This document shows positions 1-13,440 of a stretch of 64,000 nt of DNA, piece by piece; the first letter of the stretch is position 1; each line of letters begins with the position of its first letter. Made by a program: the position numbers and the translations under genes. This DNA is from CAZGMJ01 sp964526785 (GTDB lineage Bacteria; Planctomycetota; Phycisphaerae; Sedimentisphaerales; Anaerobacaceae): positions 45,719 through 109,718 of the forward strand of contig CAZGMJ010000011.1 of assembly GCA_964526785.1 (NCBI GenBank), given 5' to 3'. Below the pieces are notes generated by a model. That model searched no databases, was not told the origin of the DNA, and worked only from the letters and a program-made list of their open reading frames with translations.

Positions 1-3892
<3,892 letters not shown>

Positions 3893-3900
<8 letters not shown>

Positions 3901-5317
3901 GATCAAGGGTTTTCTGAAATACAAACGTATGCCTGTACCGCACCGTTCTGTAGAGGAGCGGGTACACGACTTCAATGAGATCGACTTGCCGCTGACGCCC
4001 GATGAGATGCGTCAGCAGGGGGCCCGGTGCATCGACTGCGGCATACCGTTCTGCCACGGCGCGGGATGCCCTGTTGAGAATCGGATTCCCGAGTTCAACG
4101 AACTGGTGTATAAGGGCAGATGGAAGCAGGCGTGCGAGAATCTGCACAGCACGAACAATTTCCCGGAGATCACCGGTCGTGTGTGCCCGGCTCCTTGCGA
4201 GGCCGCGTGTACGCTGGCGATTAATGATGAGCCGGTACTGATCAAGCACATTGAGTATCAGATCGTCGAGCGGGGCTTTGCCGAAGGCTGGATCAAACCC
4301 ATGCCCGCGGTTAAGCGTACGGGCAAGCGGGTGGCCGTCATCGGCTCGGGCCCGGCGGGGTTAGCTGCTGCCCAGCAACTGGCTCGAATGGGGCACGAGG
4401 TTACGGTTTTCGAGAAGGACGAACGGGCCGGCGGGATGTTGCGTTACGGCATTCCGGATTTCAAGCTGGAAAAGCACGTAATCGACCGCCGGTTGGCGCA
4501 ACTGACCGCTGAGGGCGTAGAGTTCCAGACGGGCGTGGACGTGGGCCGTGACATTTCCGTGCATTATCTGCACAAACTTTTCGATGCTGTATGTCTGACG
4601 ATGGGGGCGCGTGAGCCGCGGGATTTGCCGGTGCCGGGCAGAGGGTACGACAACATCCTATTCGCGATGGATTTTCTGACCGTGCAGAATAAGCTCGCGG
4701 TTGGAGAAGAACTTGGCGGTTTGGAACCGGTCAGCGCCCGGGATAAGGTGGTGGCCGTTATCGGTGGGGGGGATACGGGCAGCGACTGTGTGGGCACTTC
4801 GCGGCGGCAGGGGGCGAAGAAGATCTATCAGCTCGAGATCCTGCCGAAGCCTCCTGAGGGCCGTCCTGCGGATACGCCGTGGCCGACGTGGCCTCGAATC
4901 ATGCGAACGTCTACATCGCACGAAGAGGGTTGCGAGCGGATATGGTCGGTGATGACCAAGCGATTTGCCGGATATGAGACCCGGGTGGGCAGTCTGCATG
5001 CGTGTGAAGTGGATTGGGAGAAGGATTTCGGGCGGTGGAAGATTAAGGAAAAGCCGGATACGGAATTCAAGCTGGATGTCGATCTGGTATTGCTGGCGAT
5101 GGGTTTCCTGCACGTGGAACATCAGGGGCTCGTGCGAGATATGGGCTTAAAGCTGGATGAGCGGGGCAATGTAGTCGTGGAGAACTGCCGGACCAGCGAG
5201 CCGTGGGTGTTCGCGGCAGGAGACACAGTGGAAGGAGCGTCTCTGGTCGTTCGTGCGATCAAAGGCGGACGAGATGCTGCGGCTGCGGTCGACCGATGGC
5301 TGCGTGAAGAGTCCTGA
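3893..5317 (+). CDS. gltD: Glutamate synthase small subunit
   Basis: Beta subunit of glutamate synthase. It takes electrons from NADPH through FAD and iron-sulfur clusters and passes them to GltB. The product is 474 residues, the usual length. Two groups of cluster cysteines are visible: C46, C49, C54, C59 and C98, C102, C106. A first dinucleotide fold begins at VIGSGPAGLAAAQ and a second at VIGGGDTGSDCVGTS. The frame stays open 13 codons further upstream, but the ATG at 3893 is chosen because AGGAGGT lies at 3881-3887 and because MAEIKGFLKY is the family N-terminus. The start overlaps the gltB stop by 8 bp. With gltB it forms the standard two-gene operon for ammonia assimilation. Confidence 0.97.
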
Positions 5318-5444
5318 GGCGGCGCGATGATGGTATGACTGGCGGCGCTTTGCGGCGGGCCGGGCAGGTGTGAGCCGGACTGCCGGTTCAGCAGGTGGGA
5401 ATACACGAAAGCGACGGGAAAAACAGGCTGAGTCATCAAAGCGG

Positions 5445-5473
5445 TTGACACCTGCGGCGTGCTCCGGTAGAAT
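5445..5473 (+). promoter_or_regulatory. Predicted sigma-70-type promoter for carBA
   Basis: TTGACA (5445-5450), a 17-bp spacer, then TAGAAT (5468-5473). The -35 is perfect and the -10 matches five of six positions. Transcription would start near 5480 and leave about an 80-nt leader before carB. I saw no recognisable riboswitch in that leader. Confidence 0.7.
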
Positions 5474-5562
5474 CCTCCAGCCTCAGACCAGTGTGGGGCA
5501 GGTATTCCGATCTGAAACAGTAATCTGCGCTGATAGTGCAACAACGGCATAAGGGACGATGA

Positions 5563-8500
5563 ATGCCCAAACGCAAGGACATCAACAAGATACTGATCAT
5601 TGGCTCGGGTCCGATCGTGATCGGGCAGGGCTGCGAATTCGACTACTCCGGCGCCCAGGCGTGCAAGGCACTCAAGGAAGAGGGTTACCACGTGGTGCTG
5701 GTGAACAGCAATCCGGCTACCATTATGACCGATCCCGAGATGGCGGATCGCACATATATCGAGCCAATTACGCCGGAGATCGTTGAGAAGATCATCCGCA
5801 AAGAGAAGCCGGACAGCTTGCTGCCGACGTTGGGAGGGCAGACGGGTCTCAATACCGCTGTCGCCCTGGCCGAAAGTGGCGTGCTCAAGAAGTACAAGGT
5901 CCGCTTGCTGGGCGCCAATCTCCAGAGCATCAAACGCGCCGAAGAACGGGACCGTTTTAAGAAAACGATGGAAAGATGCGGGCTGGCGGTGCCTCGCAGC
6001 GGGTATGCACACAACTGGCGCGAAGCCCAGCAGATTGTCAAGCACGTGGGGTATCCGGCCATTATACGGCCTTCCTATACGCTTGGCGGGATGGGCGGAA
6101 ATGTTGCATACAACGCCGAGGAATACGACAAGTACATTCACTGGGGTCTGAGCCTGAGCCCGCGGAACCAGGTGCTGGTGGAGGAATCGGTTGTCGGGTG
6201 GAAGGAATTCGAACTCGAGGTCATGCGGGACCGCAAGGATAACGTGGTCATCGTCTGTTCGATTGAGAATCTGGATCCGATGGGCATTCACACGGGCGAC
6301 AGCGTCACGGTGGCGCCGGCGCAGACGCTGACGGACAAGGAATATCAGGTGATGCGAGATGCCGCATTGAAGATCATTCGCGCCATCGGTGTGGAAACGG
6401 GGGGATCGAATATTCAGTTCGCCGTTCATCCGGGTACGGGGCAACTCTACGTGATCGAGATGAATCCGCGTGTCTCGCGGAGTTCGGCCCTGGCGTCGAA
6501 AGCGACGGGTTTTCCCATCGCGAAGATTGCCTCGCTGCTGGCTATCGGCTACACGCTGGACGAGATTCCGAACGATATCACGAAGAAGACGCCCGCGTGT
6601 TTCGAGCCCACGATCGATTACTGTGTGACCAAGTGGCCGCGATTCACGTTCGAGAAGTTTCCCAAGACGAGCCCCGAACTGACGGTGCAGATGAAATCGG
6701 TCGGCGAGGCAATGGCGATCGGACGAACGTTCAAAGAGTCGCTGCAGAAGGCGATACGTTCGCTGGAAATAGACCGTTACTCGCTTGGCAATGAGTACAT
6801 CGAGGCGGATCTGCCGCTGGAGAGGCTTAAGGATAAGCTGCGGACCAACTGCTGGGACAAGATATGGTACGTGGCCGAGGCGTATCGTCGCAAGGTGACA
6901 ACCGAGGCCATCTTCGAACTGACAAAGATCGATCCGTGGTTCCTCGAGAACATTCGCGACATTGTCAAACTGGACGGGAAGTTCGCCCGAAAGAACTGCG
7001 GCAAAGTCGGCGGCGCACTGATGCGTCGCGCCAAGGAGCACGGACTGAGCGACAAGCATCTGGCGGATCTGATGGGAGCCGATGAGTTGGCTGTTCGCCG
7101 ACGCAGGCAGGAACTGGGTGTCGGTGCGGTGTATAAGACGGTGGATACGTGCGGGGCCGAATTCGAGGCGCACACGCCGTATCTGTACTCGACGTTCGAG
7201 CGGGAATGCGAAGCAAACCCGACCGAAAAGCGCAAGGTGATGATTCTCGGCGGCGGGCCGAACCGTATCGGGCAGGGCATCGAGTTCGATTACTGCTGTT
7301 GCCATGCGGCTTTTGCGCTGCGTGAAATCGGGGTCGAGTCCATCATGGTCAACTGCAATCCCGAGACCGTGAGCACCGACTACGATACTTCGGACCGGCT
7401 GTATTTCGAGCCGCTGACGTTCGAGGATGTGATGTCGATCGTCGACAAGGAACAGCCCGACGGCGTCATTGTCCAGTTCGGAGGCCAGACGCCTCTCAAG
7501 CTGGCGGTGCCGCTGGAAAAGGCCGGCGTGAAAATCATCGGCACGTCGCCGGACAGCATTGACCGGGCCGAAGACCGCAAGCGTTTCAACAAACTGGTCA
7601 ACAAGCTCAAGCTTCAGCAGCCTTACAGCGGGACCGCACGATCGTATGAGGAGACGCTGAAGATCGCGAACAAATTGGGATACCCGCTGCTGATTCGGCC
7701 GTCCTTTGTTCTGGGCGGGAGGGCCATGCAGATTGTGTACGACCAGAACGGGCTCGAAAGATGCGTTGCCGAAGCGATTGCGGCCTCGGGCGAGCACCCG
7801 ATTCTGATTGACAAGTTTCTTGATGATGCGACGGAACTGGACGTCGATGCGATATGCGACGGCAAACAGGTCGTCGTCGGCGGCGTGATGGAGCACATCG
7901 AGGAAGCGGGTGTTCATTCGGGCGACAGTGCGTGTTCGCTGCCGCCGGTTTCTATCAGCGACGAAGTCCTCACGGAGATCAAACGTCAAACGAAAGTTCT
8001 GGCCCTTGAATTGAAGGTGCGCGGGCTGATTAATATTCAGTTTGCGGTGAAGGACGAAGAGATATATATCCTCGAAGTCAATCCGCGTGCATCGCGAACG
8101 ATCCCGTTTGTCAGCAAATCGATCGGCGTGCCTCTGGCGAAGCTGGCGGCCAAGATCATGACGGGTATGACGCTGGATGATCTTGGATTCACGCAGGAAG
8201 TCGTACGCGGGCATTATGCCGTGAAGGAGGCGGTATTCCCGTTCCTGAAATTCCCCGGTATCGACACGCTTCTGGGGCCGGAAATGCTCTCGACCGGAGA
8301 GGTGATGGGCATCTCGAAGGACTTCGGAATTGCCTTTGCCAAATCGCAAATGGCCGCGGGCAACAGCCTTCCGACTGACGGCACGGTTCTGTTCAGCGTG
8401 AAGGACAGAGACAAGCCGCGGGCGATAGAGATCGCACGTAAACTGCACGAACTGGGTTTCAAAATCGTTGCCACGAAGGGCACGTGTATCTCGCTGATCG

Positions 8501-8769
8501 AGCACAACATCCCCGCTGAGTTCGCGCTGAAGATTACGGAAGGGCGGCCCAATATTGTCGACCAGATTATCAATGGAAAGATCGACCTGATTATCAATAC
8601 GACGGTCGGCCAGCAATCGATCATGCATTCATTCTCCATTCGCAGAAGCGCGCTGGACAGGCAGATTCCTTACGTCACGACGATTCGGGGAGCCAGCGCG
8701 GTGGCTAAGGGAATCGACGCCATGAAGGCGCATAAGATCGGCGTTCGGCCGATCCAGTTGTATTATTGA
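5563..8769 (+). CDS. carB: Carbamoyl-phosphate synthase large subunit
   Basis: Synthesises carbamoyl phosphate from bicarbonate, ATP and ammonia delivered by CarA, feeding arginine and pyrimidine synthesis. The 1068-residue product has the typical length and internal duplication. The first ATP-grasp half begins with KILIIGSGPIVIGQGCEFDYSG, the second with KVMILGGGPNRIGQGIEFDY. An oligomerisation linker lies between them and an MGS-like allosteric domain at the C-terminus (VLFSVKDRDKPRAIEIARKL). Start ATG at 5563 gives the family N-terminus MPKRKDI; another ATG four bases upstream is out of frame. A strong promoter precedes it. carB comes before carA here, opposite to the enterobacterial order, with an 18-bp gap. 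No missing residues were noticed. Confidence 0.98.
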   Translation: MPKRKDINKILIIGSGPIVIGQGCEFDYSGAQACKALKEEGYHVVLVNSNPATIMTDPEMADRTYIEPITPEIVEKIIRKEKPDSLLPTLGGQTGLNTAVALAESGVLKKYKVRLLGANLQSIKRAEERDRFKKTMERCGLAVPRSGYAHNWREAQQIVKHVGYPAIIRPSYTLGGMGGNVAYNAEEYDKYIHWGLSLSPRNQVLVEESVVGWKEFELEVMRDRKDNVVIVCSIENLDPMGIHTGDSVTVAPAQTLTDKEYQVMRDAALKIIRAIGVETGGSNIQFAVHPGTGQLYVIEMNPRVSRSSALASKATGFPIAKIASLLAIGYTLDEIPNDITKKTPACFEPTIDYCVTKWPRFTFEKFPKTSPELTVQMKSVGEAMAIGRTFKESLQKAIRSLEIDRYSLGNEYIEADLPLERLKDKLRTNCWDKIWYVAEAYRRKVTTEAIFELTKIDPWFLENIRDIVKLDGKFARKNCGKVGGALMRRAKEHGLSDKHLADLMGADELAVRRRRQELGVGAVYKTVDTCGAEFEAHTPYLYSTFERECEANPTEKRKVMILGGGPNRIGQGIEFDYCCCHAAFALREIGVESIMVNCNPETVSTDYDTSDRLYFEPLTFEDVMSIVDKEQPDGVIVQFGGQTPLKLAVPLEKAGVKIIGTSPDSIDRAEDRKRFNKLVNKLKLQQPYSGTARSYEETLKIANKLGYPLLIRPSFVLGGRAMQIVYDQNGLERCVAEAIAASGEHPILIDKFLDDATELDVDAICDGKQVVVGGVMEHIEEAGVHSGDSACSLPPVSISDEVLTEIKRQTKVLALELKVRGLINIQFAVKDEEIYILEVNPRASRTIPFVSKSIGVPLAKLAAKIMTGMTLDDLGFTQEVVRGHYAVKEAVFPFLKFPGIDTLLGPEMLSTGEVMGISKDFGIAFAKSQMAAGNSLPTDGTVLFSVKDRDKPRAIEIARKLHELGFKIVATKGTCISLIEHNIPAEFALKITEGRPNIVDQIINGKIDLIINTTVGQQSIMHSFSIRRSALDRQIPYVTTIRGASAVAKGIDAMKAHKIGVRPIQLYY

Positions 8770-8787
8770 TAGGAAGGAACTGGACCA

Positions 8788-9903
8788 GTGAAGGCTATCC
8801 TCTTGTTGGAAGATGGTACGGTATTTCGAGGCAGATCGTTCGGCGCCGAGGGCATGCGGTGCGGCGAGGTCGTGTTCAACACGAGCATGAGCGGCTATCA
8901 GGAGATTATGACCGACCCGTCGTATCACGAGCAGATCATTGCGATGACATATCCGCTGATCGGCAACGTCGGGACCAACCGCGAGGACTGGGAGTCGCGG
9001 TGTGTATTTGCGGCCGGGTTCATCGTCAAGGAGAACTGCGAGTATCCTAGCAATTGGCGGAACCAGCATTCATTAAGCGATTATTTGAAGCGGAACAATG
9101 TAGTCGGGCTCGAGGGAATTGACACGCGGGCGCTGGTCAAGCACATTCGGGAGGAAGGGGCGATGCGGGGCGTGGTGTCCTCGACCGAGATGCGTATCTC
9201 GAGGCTGCGTGAGGCTCTGGAAGCGTATCCGGGCCTGGTGGGGCGCGACATAGTGCGCGACGTCAGTTCTCGAAAGCCCTACAAGTGGGACAAAGGCGTG
9301 CTCGATGTACTGGCGGGACGCGAGGTTCGAGCGGACAAGCGGCACAAGGTTGTGGCGTACGATTTCGGCATGAAGCAGAACATCCTGCGGTTGTTGTGTT
9401 CGCACGGTTGCGACGTGGAGGTGGTGCCCGGAAAGACGCCCGCAAAGGACGTCCTGCGGCGCAAGTGCGATGGAGTTTTTCTGAGCAACGGGCCGGGCGA
9501 TCCGGCGCCGGTGGCGTATGCGGTCGATGCGGTCAGGGGCTTGTTGGGCAGGGTGCCCATATTCGGGATTTGCCTCGGCCATCAGATTCTCGGCCTGGCA
9601 TTGGGCGCGAAGACGTACAAGCTCAAGTTCGGCCATCGCGGCGCGAATCATCCGGTCAAGAACCTGCGAACCGGCAAGATCGAGATTACCAGTCAAAACC
9701 ACGGCTTTTGCGTTGATATGGATACTCTGGACAAGCAGAACGTGGAGTTGACGCACCTGAATCTCAACGATCAAACCGTCGAAGGGATTCGCTGCACGGA
9801 CAAGCCCGCGTTTTCAGTGCAGTACCATCCTGAGGCATCACCCGGCCCGCACGATTCGCGGTACCTGTTCGACGACTTCACGAAGCTGATGGATGAATCG
9901 TAG
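8788..9903 (+). CDS. carA: Carbamoyl-phosphate synthase small (glutaminase) subunit
   Basis: Glutamine-hydrolysing partner of CarB that channels ammonia to the large subunit. It has 371 residues. The N-terminal CPSase_sm domain starts KAILLLEDGTVFRGRSFG. The C-terminal class I amidotransferase domain carries the nucleophile in FGICLGHQILGLALG and the His/Glu pair in QYHPEASPGPHDSRYLF. The start is GTG at 8788, supported by AGGAAGGA at 8771-8778, and the spacing from the carB stop suggests co-transcription. The stop at 9901 faces the guaA stop across a 38-bp gap. Family and function are unambiguous. Confidence 0.97.
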   Translation: MKAILLLEDGTVFRGRSFGAEGMRCGEVVFNTSMSGYQEIMTDPSYHEQIIAMTYPLIGNVGTNREDWESRCVFAAGFIVKENCEYPSNWRNQHSLSDYLKRNNVVGLEGIDTRALVKHIREEGAMRGVVSSTEMRISRLREALEAYPGLVGRDIVRDVSSRKPYKWDKGVLDVLAGREVRADKRHKVVAYDFGMKQNILRLLCSHGCDVEVVPGKTPAKDVLRRKCDGVFLSNGPGDPAPVAYAVDAVRGLLGRVPIFGICLGHQILGLALGAKTYKLKFGHRGANHPVKNLRTGKIEITSQNHGFCVDMDTLDKQNVELTHLNLNDQTVEGIRCTDKPAFSVQYHPEASPGPHDSRYLFDDFTKLMDES

Positions 9904-9941
9904 GGCTCGATGATCGGGCAGGCCCCTCGCGGGATTGTGTG

Positions 9942-11483
9942 TCATTCCCACTCGATGGTGGCGGGAGGCTTGCTGGATACGTCGTAGACAACGCGGTTGA
10001 CGCCGCGGATCTCATTGATGATGCGATTGGCGACCAGTCCCAGTACATCATACGGAATTCGGGAGAAATCTGCGGTCATAAAGTCCGTCGTCTCGACGGC
10101 GCGAATCGCAACAACGCTTTCGTAACTACGCTCGTCGCCCATGACGCCCACCGTTGAGACCGGCAGCAGGACCGCGAGGGCCTGGGATATCTTGCGGTAG
10201 AGGCCGGCGGATTTGATTTCATCGATGAGGATTTCGTCGGCGGCGCGGAGCGTTTCGAGTCTCTGGCGGGTAACGTCTCCAACGATGCGGACGGCCAGTC
10301 CCGGACCCGGGAAGGGGTGTCTCCAGACGACGTTTTCGGGCAGGCCGAGGTATTCGCCCACCATTCTGACCTCGTCCTTGAACAGATCGCGCAGCGGTTC
10401 TATCAGGTCGAAGCCCAGTTCTGCGGGCAGGCCGCCAACATTGTGATGCAGCTTGATATTGGCGGCGGGATTGCCGTCCTTGGAACCGGATTCGATTACG
10501 TCAGGGTACAGCGTACCCTGGGCAAGATACCTGGCGTTGGATATGTTGGAGGCCTCGGATTTGAACGCTTCAATGAACTCGGCGCCGATGATTTTGCGTT
10601 TTTCCTGCGGATCGGTAACGCTGGCCAGCGCGGAGAGAAACCTGTCCGACCAGTCGACGACTCGAAGATCCATGCGAAAGTGATTCTTGAACGTGGAGAC
10701 GACGCTTTGACGCTCGTTCTTGCGCAGCAACCCATTGTCGACAAAGATGCACGTCAGTTGCTCACCTATCGCCTGTTGGATGAGCGCGGCGACGACGGAG
10801 GAATCGACCCCGCCGCTGAGGCCGCAGATGACGCGGGCATCGCCAACTTCCCTGCGGATCGCCTGGACGGTTTCACCGGCGAAATCGCTCATTTTCCAAT
10901 CGCCGGAGCAGCCGCAAATATCATAGATGAAGTTCTCGATTATTTGTCTGCCCTTGGGGGTATGCGAGACCTCGGGGTGAAACTGGACGCCGAAGAACGG
11001 TCTGGTCTTATGCTTCACGGCGGCATACGGGCAGCTTTCTGTTGTTGCCAGTGTGACGAAGTCTTCCGCCATTTGACCCACCTGATCGCCGTGACTGGCC
11101 CACGCGGTAATGGAATTCGGCAGATTGGCGAGCAGATCGCTATCGTCCTGTATGGCGAGTCTGGTGCGGCCATACTCTCGTTTGTCTGCCGGATGGATCT
11201 TGGCGCCCAGCATCTGGCAGCCAAGCTGCATACCATAGCAGATGCCGAGTATCGGAACATTGATATCGAGGATGGCGGGATCACATTTGGGGGCGTTCGG
11301 ATTGTAGACGCTGGCGGGGCCGCCCGAGAGAATGAGCCCTTTGACGCCCGCCGCCTTCAATTCAGATGGCTTGACGGAAGCGGGGAATATCTGCGAATAA
11401 ACACTCTGTTCTCGAACACGCCGTGCGATTAACTGGCCGTATTGGCTGCCGAAGTCGAGAATGGCAATTGTATCGTGTTTCAT
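9942..11483 (-). CDS. guaA: GMP synthase (glutamine-hydrolysing)
   Basis: Converts XMP to GMP using glutamine and ATP, the last step of guanine nucleotide synthesis. The 513-residue product has the usual three parts. A class I amidotransferase domain has the nucleophile in ILGICYGMQLGCQMLG and the HPE in FGVQFHPEVSH. An ATP-pyrophosphatase domain has the P-loop in GLSGGVDSSVVAAL. The C-terminal dimerisation domain ends KPPATIEWE. The frame is open to 11807, but MKHDTIAILDFGSQY at 11483 is the family start and the upstream residues look non-coding. Convergent with carA, so it is a separate unit, although it is a third glutamine amidotransferase system within 12 kb. Confidence 0.97.
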   Translation of the reverse strand: MKHDTIAILDFGSQYGQLIARRVREQSVYSQIFPASVKPSELKAAGVKGLILSGGPASVYNPNAPKCDPAILDINVPILGICYGMQLGCQMLGAKIHPADKREYGRTRLAIQDDSDLLANLPNSITAWASHGDQVGQMAEDFVTLATTESCPYAAVKHKTRPFFGVQFHPEVSHTPKGRQIIENFIYDICGCSGDWKMSDFAGETVQAIRREVGDARVICGLSGGVDSSVVAALIQQAIGEQLTCIFVDNGLLRKNERQSVVSTFKNHFRMDLRVVDWSDRFLSALASVTDPQEKRKIIGAEFIEAFKSEASNISNARYLAQGTLYPDVIESGSKDGNPAANIKLHHNVGGLPAELGFDLIEPLRDLFKDEVRMVGEYLGLPENVVWRHPFPGPGLAVRIVGDVTRQRLETLRAADEILIDEIKSAGLYRKISQALAVLLPVSTVGVMGDERSYESVVAIRAVETTDFMTADFSRIPYDVLGLVANRIINEIRGVNRVVYDVSSKPPATIEWE

Positions 11484-11565
11484 TTCCTGAGCTCTGAATC
11501 CTCTAACCTTAGGTAAGTAGTATGTGAGTCGGCCGGCAGGGCATTGGCTTCCAGGCGAAGCAGGA

Positions 11566-11594
11566 ACCTTACACCATGCGGCCGGAAAAATCAA
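11566..11594 (-). promoter_or_regulatory. Weak candidate promoter for guaA
   Basis: On the minus strand TTGATT (11594-11589), a 17-bp spacer, then TAAGGT (11571-11566). The -10 is a poor match, so this is tentative. It would give a leader of roughly 75 nt. Confidence 0.3.
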
Positions 11595-11826
11595 GTGCGA
11601 GCCTCGGAAGCAGCGAACGGATAATCGCAGCGTGCAGGCCAGGACGATCCCGGCGATAGTCGTTGTTGCGTGAACTGAGGCAATGTGAGATGCCTGGGCA
11701 AGGGGGATTTTGGGATTCATTGCGTGAATCGGTTGGAAGATGGTCCCGGGGGTCGCCTGCACAGGGTATATGTCTGTGTCTTGCGGCTGCCGTTGACGGA
11801 CGAACAAAAAATTGTGTGTCGGGGTA

Positions 11827-11855
11827 TTGACTCACGTTTGCAGATTTTGTAAATT
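11827..11855 (+). promoter_or_regulatory. Predicted promoter of the Gld-like ABC operon
   Basis: TTGACT (11827-11832), a 17-bp spacer, then TAAATT (11850-11855), about 75 bp upstream of the ATPase gene. Both hexamers are close to consensus. Confidence 0.55.
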
Positions 11856-11930
11856 GCTCGGTCCTGTGGGGGAAAGGATGATAGAGGTAGAGACAGCGGG
11901 TTTTAGCCCTATGTAGTGATGGAGATTGAT

Positions 11931-12665
<735 letters not shown>

Positions 12666-12708
12666 GCCGGCGTATCGACACCTTTTCATTAATATCAGGA
12701 GTGCGAAA

Positions 12709-13440
12709 ATGCAGGGTTTTTGTGCAGTATTTAAGAGGGAACTGAAGAGCTATTTTGCGACACCTCTTGCATACGTGTTCCTTGTGATTTTCCTGTTCTT
12801 TGCAGGGTATCTGACGTTTCGACAGGGATTCTATGAGATGCGGCAGGCGGATATGCAGTTGTTCTTCCGGAATCTGCCTCTGCTTTTTGTCTTTCTGGTC
12901 CCGTCGGCGGCGATGCGTCTGTGGGCGGAGGAGCGGAAGATCGGTTCCATAGAACTGCTGTTTACGCTGCCGATTACGATCTGGCAGGCCGTGTTGGGCA
13001 AGTTCTTTGCGGCGTGGGTGTTTTTGATTATCGCCCTGCTGCTGACCTTTCCGATGGTGCTCACGGTGAGCTATCTCGGGAATCCGGATTTCGGTCTGAT
13101 TATCACAGGGTATGTCGGCAGCATTCTGATGGCGGGTGGATTTCTGGCCATCGGGTGTTTCTTCTCGGCACTGAGCAAGAACCAGGTGATCAGTTTTGTG
13201 CTGGCGGTTGTGGCGTGTGCGGTACTTGTTTTTGCGGGTATGCCCTCGACGCTGAACTATCTTTCGGCATATCTCTCGCCGGGCCTGCTCGGCGCGGTGG
13301 AGGGGCTCAGCTTCCAAACGCATTTCGATTCGATACAACGGGGGGTTTTGAAATTCAGCGATCTGTCCTATTTCGTACTGTTGATTGTCGGATGGGTTTT
13401 TGCTTCCACGATTATTCTGGATGAAAGGAAGGCCAAGTAA
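12709..13440 (+). CDS. ABC-2 type permease, GldF-like
   Basis: Membrane permease of 243 residues with about six hydrophobic segments, starting VFKRELKSYFATPLAYVFLVIFLFF. The cytoplasmic EERKIGSIELLFTLPI stretch between the second and third helices is characteristic of the GldF / ABC-2 membrane family. ATG at 12709 has AGGAG at 12697-12701; the in-frame sequence upstream overlaps the ATPase gene and is not protein-like. Its stop shares one base with the ATG of the next gene (TAATG), so translation is probably coupled. It would form the membrane channel for the preceding ATPase. Confidence 0.9.
   Translation: MQGFCAVFKRELKSYFATPLAYVFLVIFLFFAGYLTFRQGFYEMRQADMQLFFRNLPLLFVFLVPSAAMRLWAEERKIGSIELLFTLPITIWQAVLGKFFAAWVFLIIALLLTFPMVLTVSYLGNPDFGLIITGYVGSILMAGGFLAIGCFFSALSKNQVISFVLAVVACAVLVFAGMPSTLNYLSAYLSPGLLGAVEGLSFQTHFDSIQRGVLKFSDLSYFVLLIVGWVFASTIILDERKAK

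Larger units (their letters stand above)
11484..11930. other. Divergent intergenic region between guaA and the ABC operon
   Basis: A 447-bp region with no convincing gene; short ORFs here lack family character and ribosome sites. It holds a predicted promoter for the ABC operon (11827-11855) and a weaker candidate for guaA (11566-11594). I saw no other clear structure. Confidence 0.6.

Noticed and set aside
5318..5444. Possible riboswitch before carB (GC-rich repeats such as GCCGGGCAGGTGTGAGCCGG)
   Set aside because: No cobalamin, c-di-GMP or other known consensus fits, and the region lies upstream of the predicted promoter.
5122..8628. 1168-codon open frame on the minus strand opposite carB
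   Set aside because: Exact antisense shadow of a certain carB; Arg/His/Leu-rich composition without motifs.
10317..11432. 371-codon plus-strand frame opposite guaA
   Set aside because: Antisense to a full-length guaA; no protein family character.
11484..11807. N-terminal extension of guaA to 11807
   Set aside because: Family N-terminus is MKHDTIAILDFG at 11483; the extra 108 residues resemble translated intergenic DNA.
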